A DNA stretch of 8,084 bases, from positions 1-8,084 of the forward strand of contig JACPXN010000092.1 of NCBI GenBank assembly GCA_016196515.1. The letters are read 5' to 3'. The notes beneath the pieces were generated by a model. That model worked only from the letters and a program-made list of their open reading frames with translations, had not been told where the DNA came from and searched no databases. The stretch's first letter is position 1, and each line of letters begins with the position of its first letter. The position numbers were made by a program, and so were the translations under genes. The DNA is from Candidatus Omnitrophota bacterium (GTDB taxonomy: Bacteria > Omnitrophota > Gorgyraeia > Zapsychrales > Fredricksoniimonadaceae). Below, in pieces: positions 1 through 6,086 of the stretch.

Positions 1-318
1 ACCGTCCATGACGTAAAGCGTCTTGCCGTCGAGTTGCCGGGCGGCAACATCCTTCAACTGCGCCCACGCTTCTTTGGATAGCGGCTTATTGTCACAACCC
101 GATGATTGGCCCGTGGCCCACCAGACGGTCCCCCTGGTCGTTTCATCCAGGACGATATATTTGTCCTTGGGGGAACGACCCGTGAATCGGCCCGTATCCA
201 CCGCAACGGCTCCTGAGTCCGTCACGGTCCCGCGCTCATAGCCTTGCAAAGCGGGATCCGTTTCGTGACGGAACAGTTCATCGAACGAAAGATTGTGATA
301 TTGAATACCGGTCATCAT
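1..318 (-). CDS. pckA: Phosphoenolpyruvate carboxykinase (ATP), N-terminal part, cut by the window edge
   Basis: Reading the minus strand from the ATG at 318 gives 106 codons open to the window edge. The protein contains GAVAVDTGRFTGRSPKDKY at residues 36-54, a signature of ATP-dependent PEP carboxykinase; Arg48 in GRSPKDK matches the substrate-binding Arg65 of the E. coli enzyme. It also has TVWWA (64-68) and DNKPLS (76-81), again as in PckA. The family converts oxaloacetate and ATP to PEP, ADP and CO2 in the cytoplasm (gluconeogenesis, or the reverse in some fermenters). The kinase motifs with the P-loop lie beyond the window and cannot be checked. ATG codons at 318 and 315 are both possible; AAGGT at 324-328 lies 5 or 8 nt upstream, and an in-frame TAA just upstream rules out a longer start. 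The gene follows the response regulator by 31 bp with no terminator visible, so co-transcription is likely. Confidence 0.93.
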   Translation of the reverse strand, partial: MMTGIQYHNLSFDELFRHETDPALQGYERGTVTDSGAVAVDTGRFTGRSPKDKYIVLDETTRGTVWWATGQSSGCDNKPLSKEAWAQLKDVAARQLDGKTLYVMDG

Positions 319-349
319 CCATTACCTTATGATTGTGATACAGGAGGGA

Positions 350-709
350 TCACACGTACTTGTTGATGTTGTTTAAAAGGACCTCGGGTCTGAACGGTTT
401 GGTGATATATTCTTTGACGCCCTCGGCCTTGAAGATATCCACCATCCCTTCCTTGGCGGTGAGGACGATGACAGGGACCTTCTTGGCCCCTTCCAGTTTC
501 TTCATTTCAAAGATGAACGCGTACCCGTTCATCCGGGGCATCCGCACGTCAAGGATGATCAGGTCCGGCTGTTCGGCCTTCAACTTTGCGATGCCTTCCT
601 CCCCATCGATAGCAACGGTAACGGCAAACCCGTGCGATTCCAGAAAGGGCTGGAGCATCTTGAGCAGTGTGGGATCATCGTCGATCACCAAGATCTTCTT
701 GTTCGCCAT
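350..709 (-). CDS. Single-domain CheY-like response regulator
   Basis: A 119-residue protein that is only a receiver domain, with no output domain. All key positions are present: acidic pocket D10-D11-D12, phospho-acceptor D54 in LIILDVRMPRMNG, switch T84 in VIVLTAKEG, aromatic switch residue Y101, and K104 in the ITKPF motif. Such proteins take phosphate from a histidine kinase and act by protein-protein contact, as CheY and Spo0F do. No kinase is encoded in the window, so its partner must be elsewhere. The ATG at 709 is preceded by GGAG at 718-721 with 8-nt spacing. It has its own candidate promoter at 757-785 and lies 31 bp before pckA. A link to control of central carbon metabolism is suggested only by this neighbour. 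Family assignment is secure; the pathway is unknown. Confidence 0.95.
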   Translation of the reverse strand: MANKKILVIDDDPTLLKMLQPFLESHGFAVTVAIDGEEGIAKLKAEQPDLIILDVRMPRMNGYAFIFEMKKLEGAKKVPVIVLTAKEGMVDIFKAEGVKEYITKPFRPEVLLNNINKYV

Positions 710-756
710 CGGGCATTCTCCAAAGATTAAAATTTTTCCGTTTTTCCAGCGTCCTT

Positions 757-785
757 ATTCTATCTGATTTGAGGACCACCCGCAA
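757..785 (-). promoter_or_regulatory. Candidate sigma-70 promoter for the response regulator and pckA
   Basis: On the minus strand, a TTGCGG -35 (780-785) and a TAGAAT -10 (757-762; 5 of 6 consensus bases) are separated by exactly 17 bp. Transcription would start near 750, leaving a leader of about 40 nt with a GGAG ribosome binding site before the ATG at 709. The -35 is weak (3 of 6). The promoter sits in the 82-bp gap after the COG3014 gene, where no terminator hairpin was seen, so read-through from upstream is also possible. Confidence 0.45.
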
Positions 786-791
786 CTGATT

Positions 792-2048
792 TCAACGGTA
801 AGAACGGACGATGAAAAATTTCTTCCGGCCGGCCTGCAGGTCAAAGACGCCCAGCGGCCTTTTGCTTAAGGGTGCCCCTTTCTCGTCAAAATCCTCCACG
901 AAAAATTCATACCGGCCCGGCTCCAGCAACAGACGCGCCGCGCGGATCTTTTCCGGCAGGGTCTGCCAGCCGCGCACGTCGGCCTGTTCGGAATACAAAT
1001 TATAGACGTTGGCGAACAGGTTGACAATATCCGCCGGCACCTCGCTGTTTTTGTCCCGCACATTGGCTTCCACGGTCTTTTCCAGAAGGTATTTGCCAAT
1101 GGGCCTTAAACCCGCCTTGGCCAGGATGAGGACTTTGCGATCGTCCAATATCTTTTTGGCAATGGCGCCGATGTCCTGGACCAGCTCGGTACTGTCCTGC
1201 GCCCGGGTCCTGCCCGCCCCACCAACGGCGGGGCCAACGGCGGAAAATACCGAAAAACGCACATCGCTGACACGGTCAGCGTACCGGGGAAAACTGATGG
1301 CCGTGACATGGCTTGTGTCCAAAGGTATGGGAAAAACATCCGCGACCTTTAAAGGGATAAACCCCGTGTAGTGGAACAAATAAACTTCTGCCTTGGCCCG
1401 AACGTCCGGCGTTTGCACCATTGCCAAATTCTGCGCAAGGATTTTCGGGACATCGACCCCGTATTGGCTTTTGTACGTGTTTTGATAAATGTCCCGGCTG
1501 CGGACATCGTCGATATACGCGTCATTGAGATCTTGCGGCGTTCCTGCGGCCTGGTAGAGAATACCAAACAGCATGCGGGCAAAAGCATCATCGGTCTTGG
1601 TCCATTTGGACCTGGCATCCATGTCCCGCGCTTCGACGAGCGCTTCGCTGATATTGTCCATGGCCGCGAAGTTCAGGGCCTGAAAAATATTGACGAGCAC
1701 GCATTCATAATCCTCGCCCCGGTACTCCTGTCCATAATCGTTGACGGCCACAGCCACCGCCATTTGGCTGATCGAACGGGTGTAAAGTTCGTCGAATTTG
1801 CGTTTGGCAGACTCAAAAGCGCCGACACTTTCGGCGTAACGGCCGGCTAAGTGCAGGACAAGGCCGCGGTCCAGCCAAAACAAAAGTTTATTGTTGGGGC
1901 CGTAGGCCGACGGGTCTTCGCCCAAAAAAGAAACAGCTTTGTCAAAATGCTGGGCAATGACCAGGCTATTGACCTGCGGCTGGACATTCTTGGGGGGAGT
2001 GGCGCAGGAGACGAACGCCGGCAGGAATAAAACTAAAATGATCAGCAT
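792..2048 (-). CDS. COG3014-type lipoprotein, partner of LpoB
   Basis: A 418-residue protein with a short hydrophobic N-terminus ending FVSC, so Cys15 is the likely lipidated residue; the n-region lacks the usual Lys/Arg. Residues about 30-150 are helical and TPR-like (HFDKAVSFL, LHLAGRYAESVGAFESA), and GEDYECVLVN (111-120) followed by NFAAMDNISEALVEARDMD matches what I recall of COG3014. The C-terminus from about residue 370 looks beta-rich. Homologues are typically encoded beside LpoB lipoproteins, as here; the biochemical role is not established, but a part in outer-membrane control of peptidoglycan synthesis is a fair inference. Its ATG overlaps the lpoB stop by one base (TAATG) and has no clear Shine-Dalgarno, so translation is probably coupled. 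No alternative upstream start codon was found in frame. Residues 272-278 (GPAVGGA) are encoded by a near-palindrome described separately. Confidence 0.82.
   Translation of the reverse strand: MLIILVLFLPAFVSCATPPKNVQPQVNSLVIAQHFDKAVSFLGEDPSAYGPNNKLLFWLDRGLVLHLAGRYAESVGAFESAKRKFDELYTRSISQMAVAVAVNDYGQEYRGEDYECVLVNIFQALNFAAMDNISEALVEARDMDARSKWTKTDDAFARMLFGILYQAAGTPQDLNDAYIDDVRSRDIYQNTYKSQYGVDVPKILAQNLAMVQTPDVRAKAEVYLFHYTGFIPLKVADVFPIPLDTSHVTAISFPRYADRVSDVRFSVFSAVGPAVGGAGRTRAQDSTELVQDIGAIAKKILDDRKVLILAKAGLRPIGKYLLEKTVEANVRDKNSEVPADIVNLFANVYNLYSEQADVRGWQTLPEKIRAARLLLEPGRYEFFVEDFDEKGAPLSKRPLGVFDLQAGRKKFFIVRSYR
1216..1234. repeat. GC-rich imperfect palindrome inside the COG3014 gene
   Basis: The plus strand reads gccccacc-aac-ggcggggc, 8-nt arms around a 3-nt centre with one G-T type mismatch. 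It encodes a Gly/Ala/Pro-rich piece (residues 272-278) and is nearly the same as the palindrome at 2939-2957 in the SPOR gene of the same operon: the right arms are identical and the left arms differ by one base. Confidence 0.5.
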
Positions 2049-2644
2049 TAAAACTTGACGGCAGGACGCTCGACCACCTTCTTGATCTCTTTTTGGCCGA
2101 TCCAGCGCTTTTGGTTGGTCTTTAGATCCACCAATTCCAGCGTGACCTGGTAAAAGACCGCGTATCTGCCCCGGAGAGCGTCCTTGATGGAATGGACGCT
2201 GCCCTGCACCATGAAGTCGGCGCCTGTTTCCAAACCTTTGGGACTGATGGTAGGAAAAGCGGTATTGCCGGCCTGCTGGTCACTGCGTTCGGCCCGGACT
2301 TCCTCACGGTCGTCCTTAGACGCGACAAAGATGACCTTGCCGGAATTGGTCAGGACCTGCTCCATGTCCGTAATGAAAACACCGGGATCGATATGCTCAA
2401 AGGTGCGGTTCTTGACGGCCCCGATGATGACAACAGGCGGACGGCCGCTCTTTTGGGTGAATTCATTGACCCATGGGCCGGCCAAACAGTCCTTGATCAT
2501 TTCCTGGGCGACCAGACGCGCGTCGGTGTCGTTCCAGCCGCCGCTAAAATCTACGACCTTGTCGGGCTCCATGCGGGTGACCTTGGGGGCGCAGCCGGCC
2601 GCGGTCAATACGACCAAAACAAAAAGCAATGAACATTTGCGCAT
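2048..2644 (-). CDS. lpoB: LpoB-family penicillin-binding protein activator lipoprotein
   Basis: A 198-residue lipoprotein: signal sequence MRKCSLLFVLVVLTAAGC with Cys18 as the likely lipidated residue. The LpoB fold is supported by VVIIGAVKNRTFEHID (71-86), a central FITDMEQVLTNSGKVIFV stretch (90-107), GADFMVQGSV (141-150) and a C-terminal beta-rich region with LVDLKTNQKRW. In E. coli, LpoB is an outer-membrane lipoprotein that reaches through the peptidoglycan to activate PBP1B. The frame is open further upstream to a Met codon at 2731, but I chose 2644 because only this start gives a signal peptide; it also has AAAGG at 2651-2655 with 6-nt spacing. It starts one base after the SPOR gene stop and its own stop overlaps the COG3014 start, so all three form one operon. 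The cognate penicillin-binding protein is not in the window. Confidence 0.88.
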   Translation of the reverse strand: MRKCSLLFVLVVLTAAGCAPKVTRMEPDKVVDFSGGWNDTDARLVAQEMIKDCLAGPWVNEFTQKSGRPPVVIIGAVKNRTFEHIDPGVFITDMEQVLTNSGKVIFVASKDDREEVRAERSDQQAGNTAFPTISPKGLETGADFMVQGSVHSIKDALRGRYAVFYQVTLELVDLKTNQKRWIGQKEIKKVVERPAVKF

Positions 2645-2645
2645 A

Positions 2646-3053
2646 TCAGACCTTTGGTTTGACGATAAATCCGCTTTTATAATTCTTGCGGACATTTTCC
2701 AGCATGACCTGGGCCTCTTTCTCATCGGCAATACCGCCGACGCGCACGCGATACCATGTGCCTTTCTCGCCCAGATCGCTGACCACGAGAAACGCTTGAT
2801 AACCCTTTGATCTCAAGGCCTCCAGGGCTTTCTCGGCGCGGGTCTTGTCCTGGAAAGAATACACCTGGACGGCATAACCCGCCGCATGCCCGCCTGCCGG
2901 GGCCGTGGCTTTGACAGGCACGGCCGCGATAACGGCCTGCCCCGCCTTTGGCGGGGCCTGCCACGGCTCCTCTTTTTGTTTGAAGGACAAAACAAAGATC
3001 ACGGCACCGGCCGCGACCAGGACAATGACCAACCACACGCTTTTTGAATTCAT
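2646..3053 (-). CDS. SPOR-domain single-pass membrane protein
   Basis: A 135-residue protein with a transmembrane helix at residues 6-24, a short Pro/Ala linker (about 28-58) and a SPOR domain (59-134: GYAVQVYSF, ALEALRSKGYQAFLV, WYRVRVGGI, AQVMLENVRKNY). SPOR domains bind glycan strands stripped of stem peptides at the division septum, so the domain should face the periplasm with the N-terminus inside, as in FtsN or DamX. It is followed after one base by lpoB, which strengthens a role in septal or general peptidoglycan synthesis. The ATG at 3053 is the only Met before the helix; AAGG lies only 1 nt upstream, too close for a normal Shine-Dalgarno, and a good -10 box ends 5 nt before the ATG. 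The linker codons at 33-39 (APPKAGQ) coincide with a perfect GC palindrome. Confidence 0.9.
   Translation of the reverse strand: MNSKSVWLVIVLVAAGAVIFVLSFKQKEEPWQAPPKAGQAVIAAVPVKATAPAGGHAAGYAVQVYSFQDKTRAEKALEALRSKGYQAFLVVSDLGEKGTWYRVRVGGIADEKEAQVMLENVRKNYKSGFIVKPKV
2939..2957. repeat. GC-rich perfect palindrome inside the SPOR gene
   Basis: The plus strand reads gccccgcc-ttt-ggcggggc: 8-bp perfect arms and a 3-nt centre. It lies in the linker between the transmembrane helix and the SPOR domain (encoding APPKAGQ), a place that tolerates insertions. It resembles the element at 1216-1234. Confidence 0.6.
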
Positions 3054-3058
3054 GCCTT

Positions 3059-3086
3059 ATTTTATCCAGAACGCGCAAAATCTCAA
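3059..3086 (-). promoter_or_regulatory. Candidate promoter for the SPOR-lpoB-COG3014 operon, very close to the ATG
   Basis: On the minus strand TTGAGA (3081-3086; 5 of 6) and TAAAAT (3059-3064; 5 of 6) are 16 bp apart, the best promoter match in the window. Only 5 nt separate the -10 from the ATG at 3053, so transcription would begin at or next to the start codon. It lies in the 41-bp gap after the exonuclease gene. Confidence 0.5.
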
Positions 3087-3094
3087 GTATTAAA

Positions 3095-3892
3095 TCAACA
3101 CGGCGGTTTAGGGGCACGCCCGTTGAGGGCGTCCTGGATCATGCCCTTGACCTCGTCGCTGAAATCCTTGTCCAGGATCCAATGCAGATAGTGCGGGTCT
3201 TTTTTGGCCACGACATGGATGGGTTCTTTCCTGGCGTATTTGCCGAACGTCATATACAGTTCCCCGTTCCACCAGCGGAATTTGCGGTCCGTGTCGAAGT
3301 ATTCAGCGGTGGCCTTGTAGTCAAACTCCTTGAGCGCTTCAATGTCTTGTCTGCCGGCACCATAACGTTTGACCTGTTCGGCCAGGATGTCCAGGGACGC
3401 CTGCGCGTCGCCAACGGCAGAATGGGCCTCATTGAGTTCTTTCTTGCAATAAAAAGCGAAAGCGGCGAAAAGGTCGCGGCGTTCATGCAGATGATAGATC
3501 TTCTGGGCATCGTAAATGGTCCTGCCGGAAAAATCCCATTGAAGGCCGGCGGTGGCGAGTTCGCGGCTCAACAATGGAAGGTCAAAACGCTCCACATTAA
3601 ACCCGCCCAGGTCGGCATCAGCCATAAAGGCGATCACCTTGCACGCGATGGCCGCGAAAGCGGGCGCGTCCTTGACATCCGCGTCGCCGATCCCGGTCAA
3701 TTGGGTGACCACCGTCGGAATAGACATGGCGGGGTTGACCCTGGTGGCAAAAAGTTCGGTTTGGCCCACCTGCCTGCCGGCAGGCAGGTCCGGGTACACC
3801 TTGACCATGGCAATTTCGATGATACGGTCTTTTTCGATCCAGGTACCGGTGGTCTCCAGATCCAAAACAACAAGCGGTTTGGTCAGTTTCAT
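3095..3892 (-). CDS. DnaQ-like DEDDh 3'-5' exonuclease with C-terminal extension
   Basis: A 265-residue protein with a complete DEDDh exonuclease domain: Exo I D11-x-E13 (VVLDLETTG), Exo II N99...D104 (GFNVERFD), Exo III H157-x4-D162 (AHSAVGD). This superfamily removes nucleotides from 3' ends with two metal ions; members include DNA polymerase III epsilon, RNase T and many stand-alone enzymes of unknown substrate. Residues about 200-255 (ELYMTFGKYARKEPIHVVAKKDPHYLHWIL) resemble a small C-terminal DUF3820-like module often found behind such exonucleases. Residues 36-42 (LPAGRQV) are encoded by a perfect 22-bp palindrome in a loop between Exo I strands and look like an insertion that kept the frame. 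The ATG overlaps the ligase stop (ATGA), with no clear Shine-Dalgarno, so translation is probably coupled. The physiological role is unknown; with no polymerase nearby, repair or RNA processing are both open. Confidence 0.9.
   Translation of the reverse strand: MKLTKPLVVLDLETTGTWIEKDRIIEIAMVKVYPDLPAGRQVGQTELFATRVNPAMSIPTVVTQLTGIGDADVKDAPAFAAIACKVIAFMADADLGGFNVERFDLPLLSRELATAGLQWDFSGRTIYDAQKIYHLHERRDLFAAFAFYCKKELNEAHSAVGDAQASLDILAEQVKRYGAGRQDIEALKEFDYKATAEYFDTDRKFRWWNGELYMTFGKYARKEPIHVVAKKDPHYLHWILDKDFSDEVKGMIQDALNGRAPKPPC
3768..3789. repeat. 22-bp perfect palindrome in the exonuclease gene (LPAGRQV element)
   Basis: Eleven bases (acctgcctgcc) are followed directly by their reverse complement with no spacer. 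It is in frame and adds LPAGRQV to the protein between YPD and TELFATRV, where related exonucleases as I recall them go almost directly from one to the other. I associate this palindrome and its peptide with dispersed intragenic repeats in uncultivated phyla; that link is from memory. Confidence 0.85.
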
Positions 3893-4914
3893 CGGTGTTC
3901 GTGCCTCAAAATGGCCAAGTCCAGCACTTTCTGGATCAGGTCTTCATAGGAGATCCCCGCCTTGAGCGCCGACTGGGCGATCTCGTCAACTTTGGCGATG
4001 CAGGGATTGGCGTTAGGTTCAATGATGTACACTTCTTCCTGGGGGGTAACACGGATGTCAAAGCGCACGTAACTGTCCATGTCCAGCGCCCGGTAGGCGC
4101 GTTTGCACACGTCCTCGATCTTGGCCAAAAGCCCGTCGGATATCTTGGCCGCGTCCACGCTCTTGATACCCCATTTCTTACGGTAATCCTCGTCCCACTT
4201 GGCCTTGTAGGTCGCGATGCGCGGTTCCCCTTCGGGAAAATTGGTGAACAGCATCTCGCGCGGGGGCAGGAGCGTGACCTGCTTGTGACCCATGACGCCC
4301 GCGTAAAACTCACGGCCGTCGATGTATTCCTCGGCAATGGCGTCCATCTGCATATGGTCGTGGATGAACTTGACACGCTCGGCAAAGACCTCTTTATTGT
4401 CCACGATGGACGCCTGCGAAATGCCGCGGGAGGCCTCCTCGCACAGGGGCTTGATCACCGCCGGGAGTTTGAATTTCGGCGGCAAGCCGATCGGCTTGCC
4501 CCGGTAATACGTAGTAAAACGCGACACCTTGATGTGATGGAAGGTGAATATCTTTTTACTCAACGCCTTGTTATTGCACAAAAACATCACACCGGAAGAT
4601 GCGCCGGTGAACGGGATATCCAGAAGTTCCAGGAGGGCGGCCATGTTCTTCTCAAGATTGGACCGGTCGTTAAAGACCTCCATCATGTTAAAAATGACAT
4701 CGGGCCTGTTTTCCCTGATCTCTTCAAAGAGCGGGGCAATGTCATTGAAGATCCCCAGCAAAGACACCTCATGGTCCAGGGCCTTCAATGCCCCCAACAC
4801 GTCCTTTTCGGTGTACATGTTGTCAGGGTCGGCGAATTCCTCTTTGTAATCGTAACCGCGCGGCTTCTGGTACGGGCTGTAAAACAGCATGAGGACTTTC
4901 AGTTTTTTTTTCAT
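3889..4914 (-). CDS. ATP-grasp ligase, D-alanine-D-alanine ligase-like
   Basis: A 341-residue cytosolic protein with the ATP-grasp layout: N-terminal Rossmann-like domain (1-100, VLMLFYSP; PDVIFNMMEV), lysines K120 and K155 (AVIKP) for ATP phosphates, hinge AEEYIDGREF (194-203), and metal-binding D286 (VRFDIRV), E299 and N301 (IIEPNANP). Ddl joins two D-alanines; the overall fold and motifs match, but the N-terminal substrate region is not classic Ddl, so it may ligate another amino acid or peptide carboxylate. The nearest neighbours are a metallopeptidase upstream and an exonuclease downstream, with no mur genes, which also argues against the housekeeping Ddl. I start at ATG 4914 (MKKKLKVLML); a GTG at 4926 would add four residues. 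Neither has a good Shine-Dalgarno. A stem-loop occupies the leader (4921-4961). Family is secure, substrate unknown. Confidence 0.88.
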   Translation of the reverse strand: MKKKLKVLMLFYSPYQKPRGYDYKEEFADPDNMYTEKDVLGALKALDHEVSLLGIFNDIAPLFEEIRENRPDVIFNMMEVFNDRSNLEKNMAALLELLDIPFTGASSGVMFLCNNKALSKKIFTFHHIKVSRFTTYYRGKPIGLPPKFKLPAVIKPLCEEASRGISQASIVDNKEVFAERVKFIHDHMQMDAIAEEYIDGREFYAGVMGHKQVTLLPPREMLFTNFPEGEPRIATYKAKWDEDYRKKWGIKSVDAAKISDGLLAKIEDVCKRAYRALDMDSYVRFDIRVTPQEEVYIIEPNANPCIAKVDEIAQSALKAGISYEDLIQKVLDLAILRHEHR

Positions 4915-4920
4915 AAATGA

Positions 4921-4961
4921 GGCCACAACTTACGGAGTGCAACGACGTAAGTTGTTTGGCC
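4921..4961 (-). repeat. Stem-loop before the ATP-grasp gene
   Basis: Arms at 4925-4934 (acaacttacg) and 4946-4955 are perfect reverse complements around an 11-nt loop; GGCC blocks at 4921-4924 and 4958-4961 extend the stem past a 2-nt bulge. It ends 6 nt before the ATG at 4914 on the minus strand, so in RNA it would press on the initiation region. No T-run follows, so it is not a standard terminator. It could be a dispersed palindromic repeat or a translational control element. Confidence 0.6.
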
Positions 4962-4967
4962 GAATTT

Positions 4968-4984
4968 ATCCCGCGAAGCGGGAT
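4968..4984 (-). terminator. Short GC hairpin at the metallopeptidase stop codon
   Basis: A 7-bp stem (atcccgc / gcgggat) with a 3-nt loop begins at the last base of the TGA stop and is followed on the minus strand by AAATT rather than a T-run. It may be a weak terminator, an RNA 3'-end stabiliser or a REP-like unit; it stands next to the stem-loop at 4921-4961. Confidence 0.35.
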
Positions 4985-6069
4985 CAGCGCCTTCCATGCT
5001 TCCCCCTGTACCACCCCGTATGAACATAATTCATGACCAAACTCGTGATATACACCGACAAACGCACAACGACCGCGTCTTGCGGGTCTGTGACGATCAT
5101 GTTCAATTGCCGGGCCCGGAGGCTGATGTTCTTGAGCAAACGGCTGATAATATATTTACGCTCTCCGGTGCATCGGTCAATGCTATTTAAAATATTTTTC
5201 GCGTGCCTGCGGATGAGCGCCTGGGCGGTCAAAAGCGTTTTGCTCCGATGCTGTTCTTTCTTAAAGGCGGTCCATTCTTCAGGGGACAAGGATTTAAAGA
5301 TCTTTTCTAACTGCACGTCGTGAAAATCCGGGAACTCTTCCTGCTCCATCTGGTGTTTACGCCGGTAATAATTCTTGAGCGTGACGGTCAGCTTCTTCTG
5401 GTTCCACAGTTTACGTGTCTTTTGATGCAACGCCGGCTTACCTTTGATCTCATTCATCATGCCGTCGACGAAATGCAATTTGTCCAGCGCCTTCCAGCCC
5501 TTGTACGTTTCCTGCCAATTGGAACCCGGGGTCAGCCACACCGCGAACGTTTCCACGAAATCCTCATCGGGATGATACTGCGCGTAGAACCCGTCGATGT
5601 GGCGGACGAACCGTTTGCTGTAGGGTTTGAACTTATAGGTGTCGCCGTATTCCTCCTTTGGAGAGCCAAACACCTTTTGCCAGTCCTCGCGCCTGTGCAG
5701 ATCATAGGCGTAAGAGAACGCGTGGCCCGCCTCGTGGCGCAATAACTGCATGCACCAGTCCTTGCCTTCCCCTTCGGCTTCCAGCATCATCTTGTGTTCG
5801 AGCTTGATCAGCACCGGATGGGCCAGATAGAACGGGATGCCGATGACCGCCTCCCCTTCGGGGGTCAGCCACTCATCGGCTAAGTAACAGACGGGATGAA
5901 AAACAAGCTCTTTGGCGTCGAGTTCCGCGTACAACTGGTGCACGCATTCCTCGAGCCATGTGCCTTCAATGGCCACCGGCAGATCGCAGAGGCGCGTATT
6001 GAGCAATTGCTCTTCGGAAACGGCGTTCAGGACGATGTTGGACCGGGTTGGCTTTGAGTCCGGATGCAT
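4984..6069 (-). CDS. HExxH zinc metallopeptidase, gluzincin-like, function unknown
   Basis: A 361-residue protein with no signal peptide or membrane segment, hence probably cytosolic. LLRHEAGHAFSYAY (109-122) gives the zinc site H112-E113-x-x-H116; HPDEDFVETFAVWL (166-179) follows about 55 residues later and supplies a likely third zinc ligand, Glu173, in the arrangement of gluzincins. PYSKRFVRHIDGFYAQ between them looks conserved and may line the active site. The C-terminal 140 residues are basic and helical with no recognised domain. I recall similar proteins as unnamed putative metallopeptidases; their substrate is unknown. The next gene downstream encodes an ATP-grasp ligase, so a ligase/peptidase pair acting on the same peptide or tag is possible. 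The ATG at 6069 has no clear Shine-Dalgarno and starts 17 bp after the previous stop. Confidence 0.8.
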   Translation of the reverse strand: MHPDSKPTRSNIVLNAVSEEQLLNTRLCDLPVAIEGTWLEECVHQLYAELDAKELVFHPVCYLADEWLTPEGEAVIGIPFYLAHPVLIKLEHKMMLEAEGEGKDWCMQLLRHEAGHAFSYAYDLHRREDWQKVFGSPKEEYGDTYKFKPYSKRFVRHIDGFYAQYHPDEDFVETFAVWLTPGSNWQETYKGWKALDKLHFVDGMMNEIKGKPALHQKTRKLWNQKKLTVTLKNYYRRKHQMEQEEFPDFHDVQLEKIFKSLSPEEWTAFKKEQHRSKTLLTAQALIRRHAKNILNSIDRCTGERKYIISRLLKNISLRARQLNMIVTDPQDAVVVRLSVYITSLVMNYVHTGWYRGKHGRR

Positions 6070-6086
6070 AAGGCGGCGCTGACTGA

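Noticed and set aside
23..241. 72-codon plus-strand frame at the window start
   Set aside because: The minus strand here encodes an unmistakable PckA N-terminus running off the edge.
291..340. Ten-base direct repeat gattgtgata at 291-300 and 331-340
   Set aside because: Short, AT-rich, one copy is inside pckA codons; likely chance.
2645..2731. Upstream start extending LpoB by 29 residues
   Set aside because: It would bury the signal peptide and overlap the SPOR gene; the ATG at 2644 has a lipobox and a Shine-Dalgarno.
3044..3949. 301-codon open frame on the plus strand
   Set aside because: Antisense shadow of the exonuclease gene; the minus strand has the full DEDDh set.
3895..4920. 341-codon open frame on the plus strand
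   Set aside because: It is antisense to the ATP-grasp gene over its whole length, has no family signature, and the minus-strand protein has all catalytic motifs.
4915..4926. GTG start for the ATP-grasp protein
   Set aside because: No ribosome binding site and four extra residues of no family value; ATG at 4914 preferred, though not proven.
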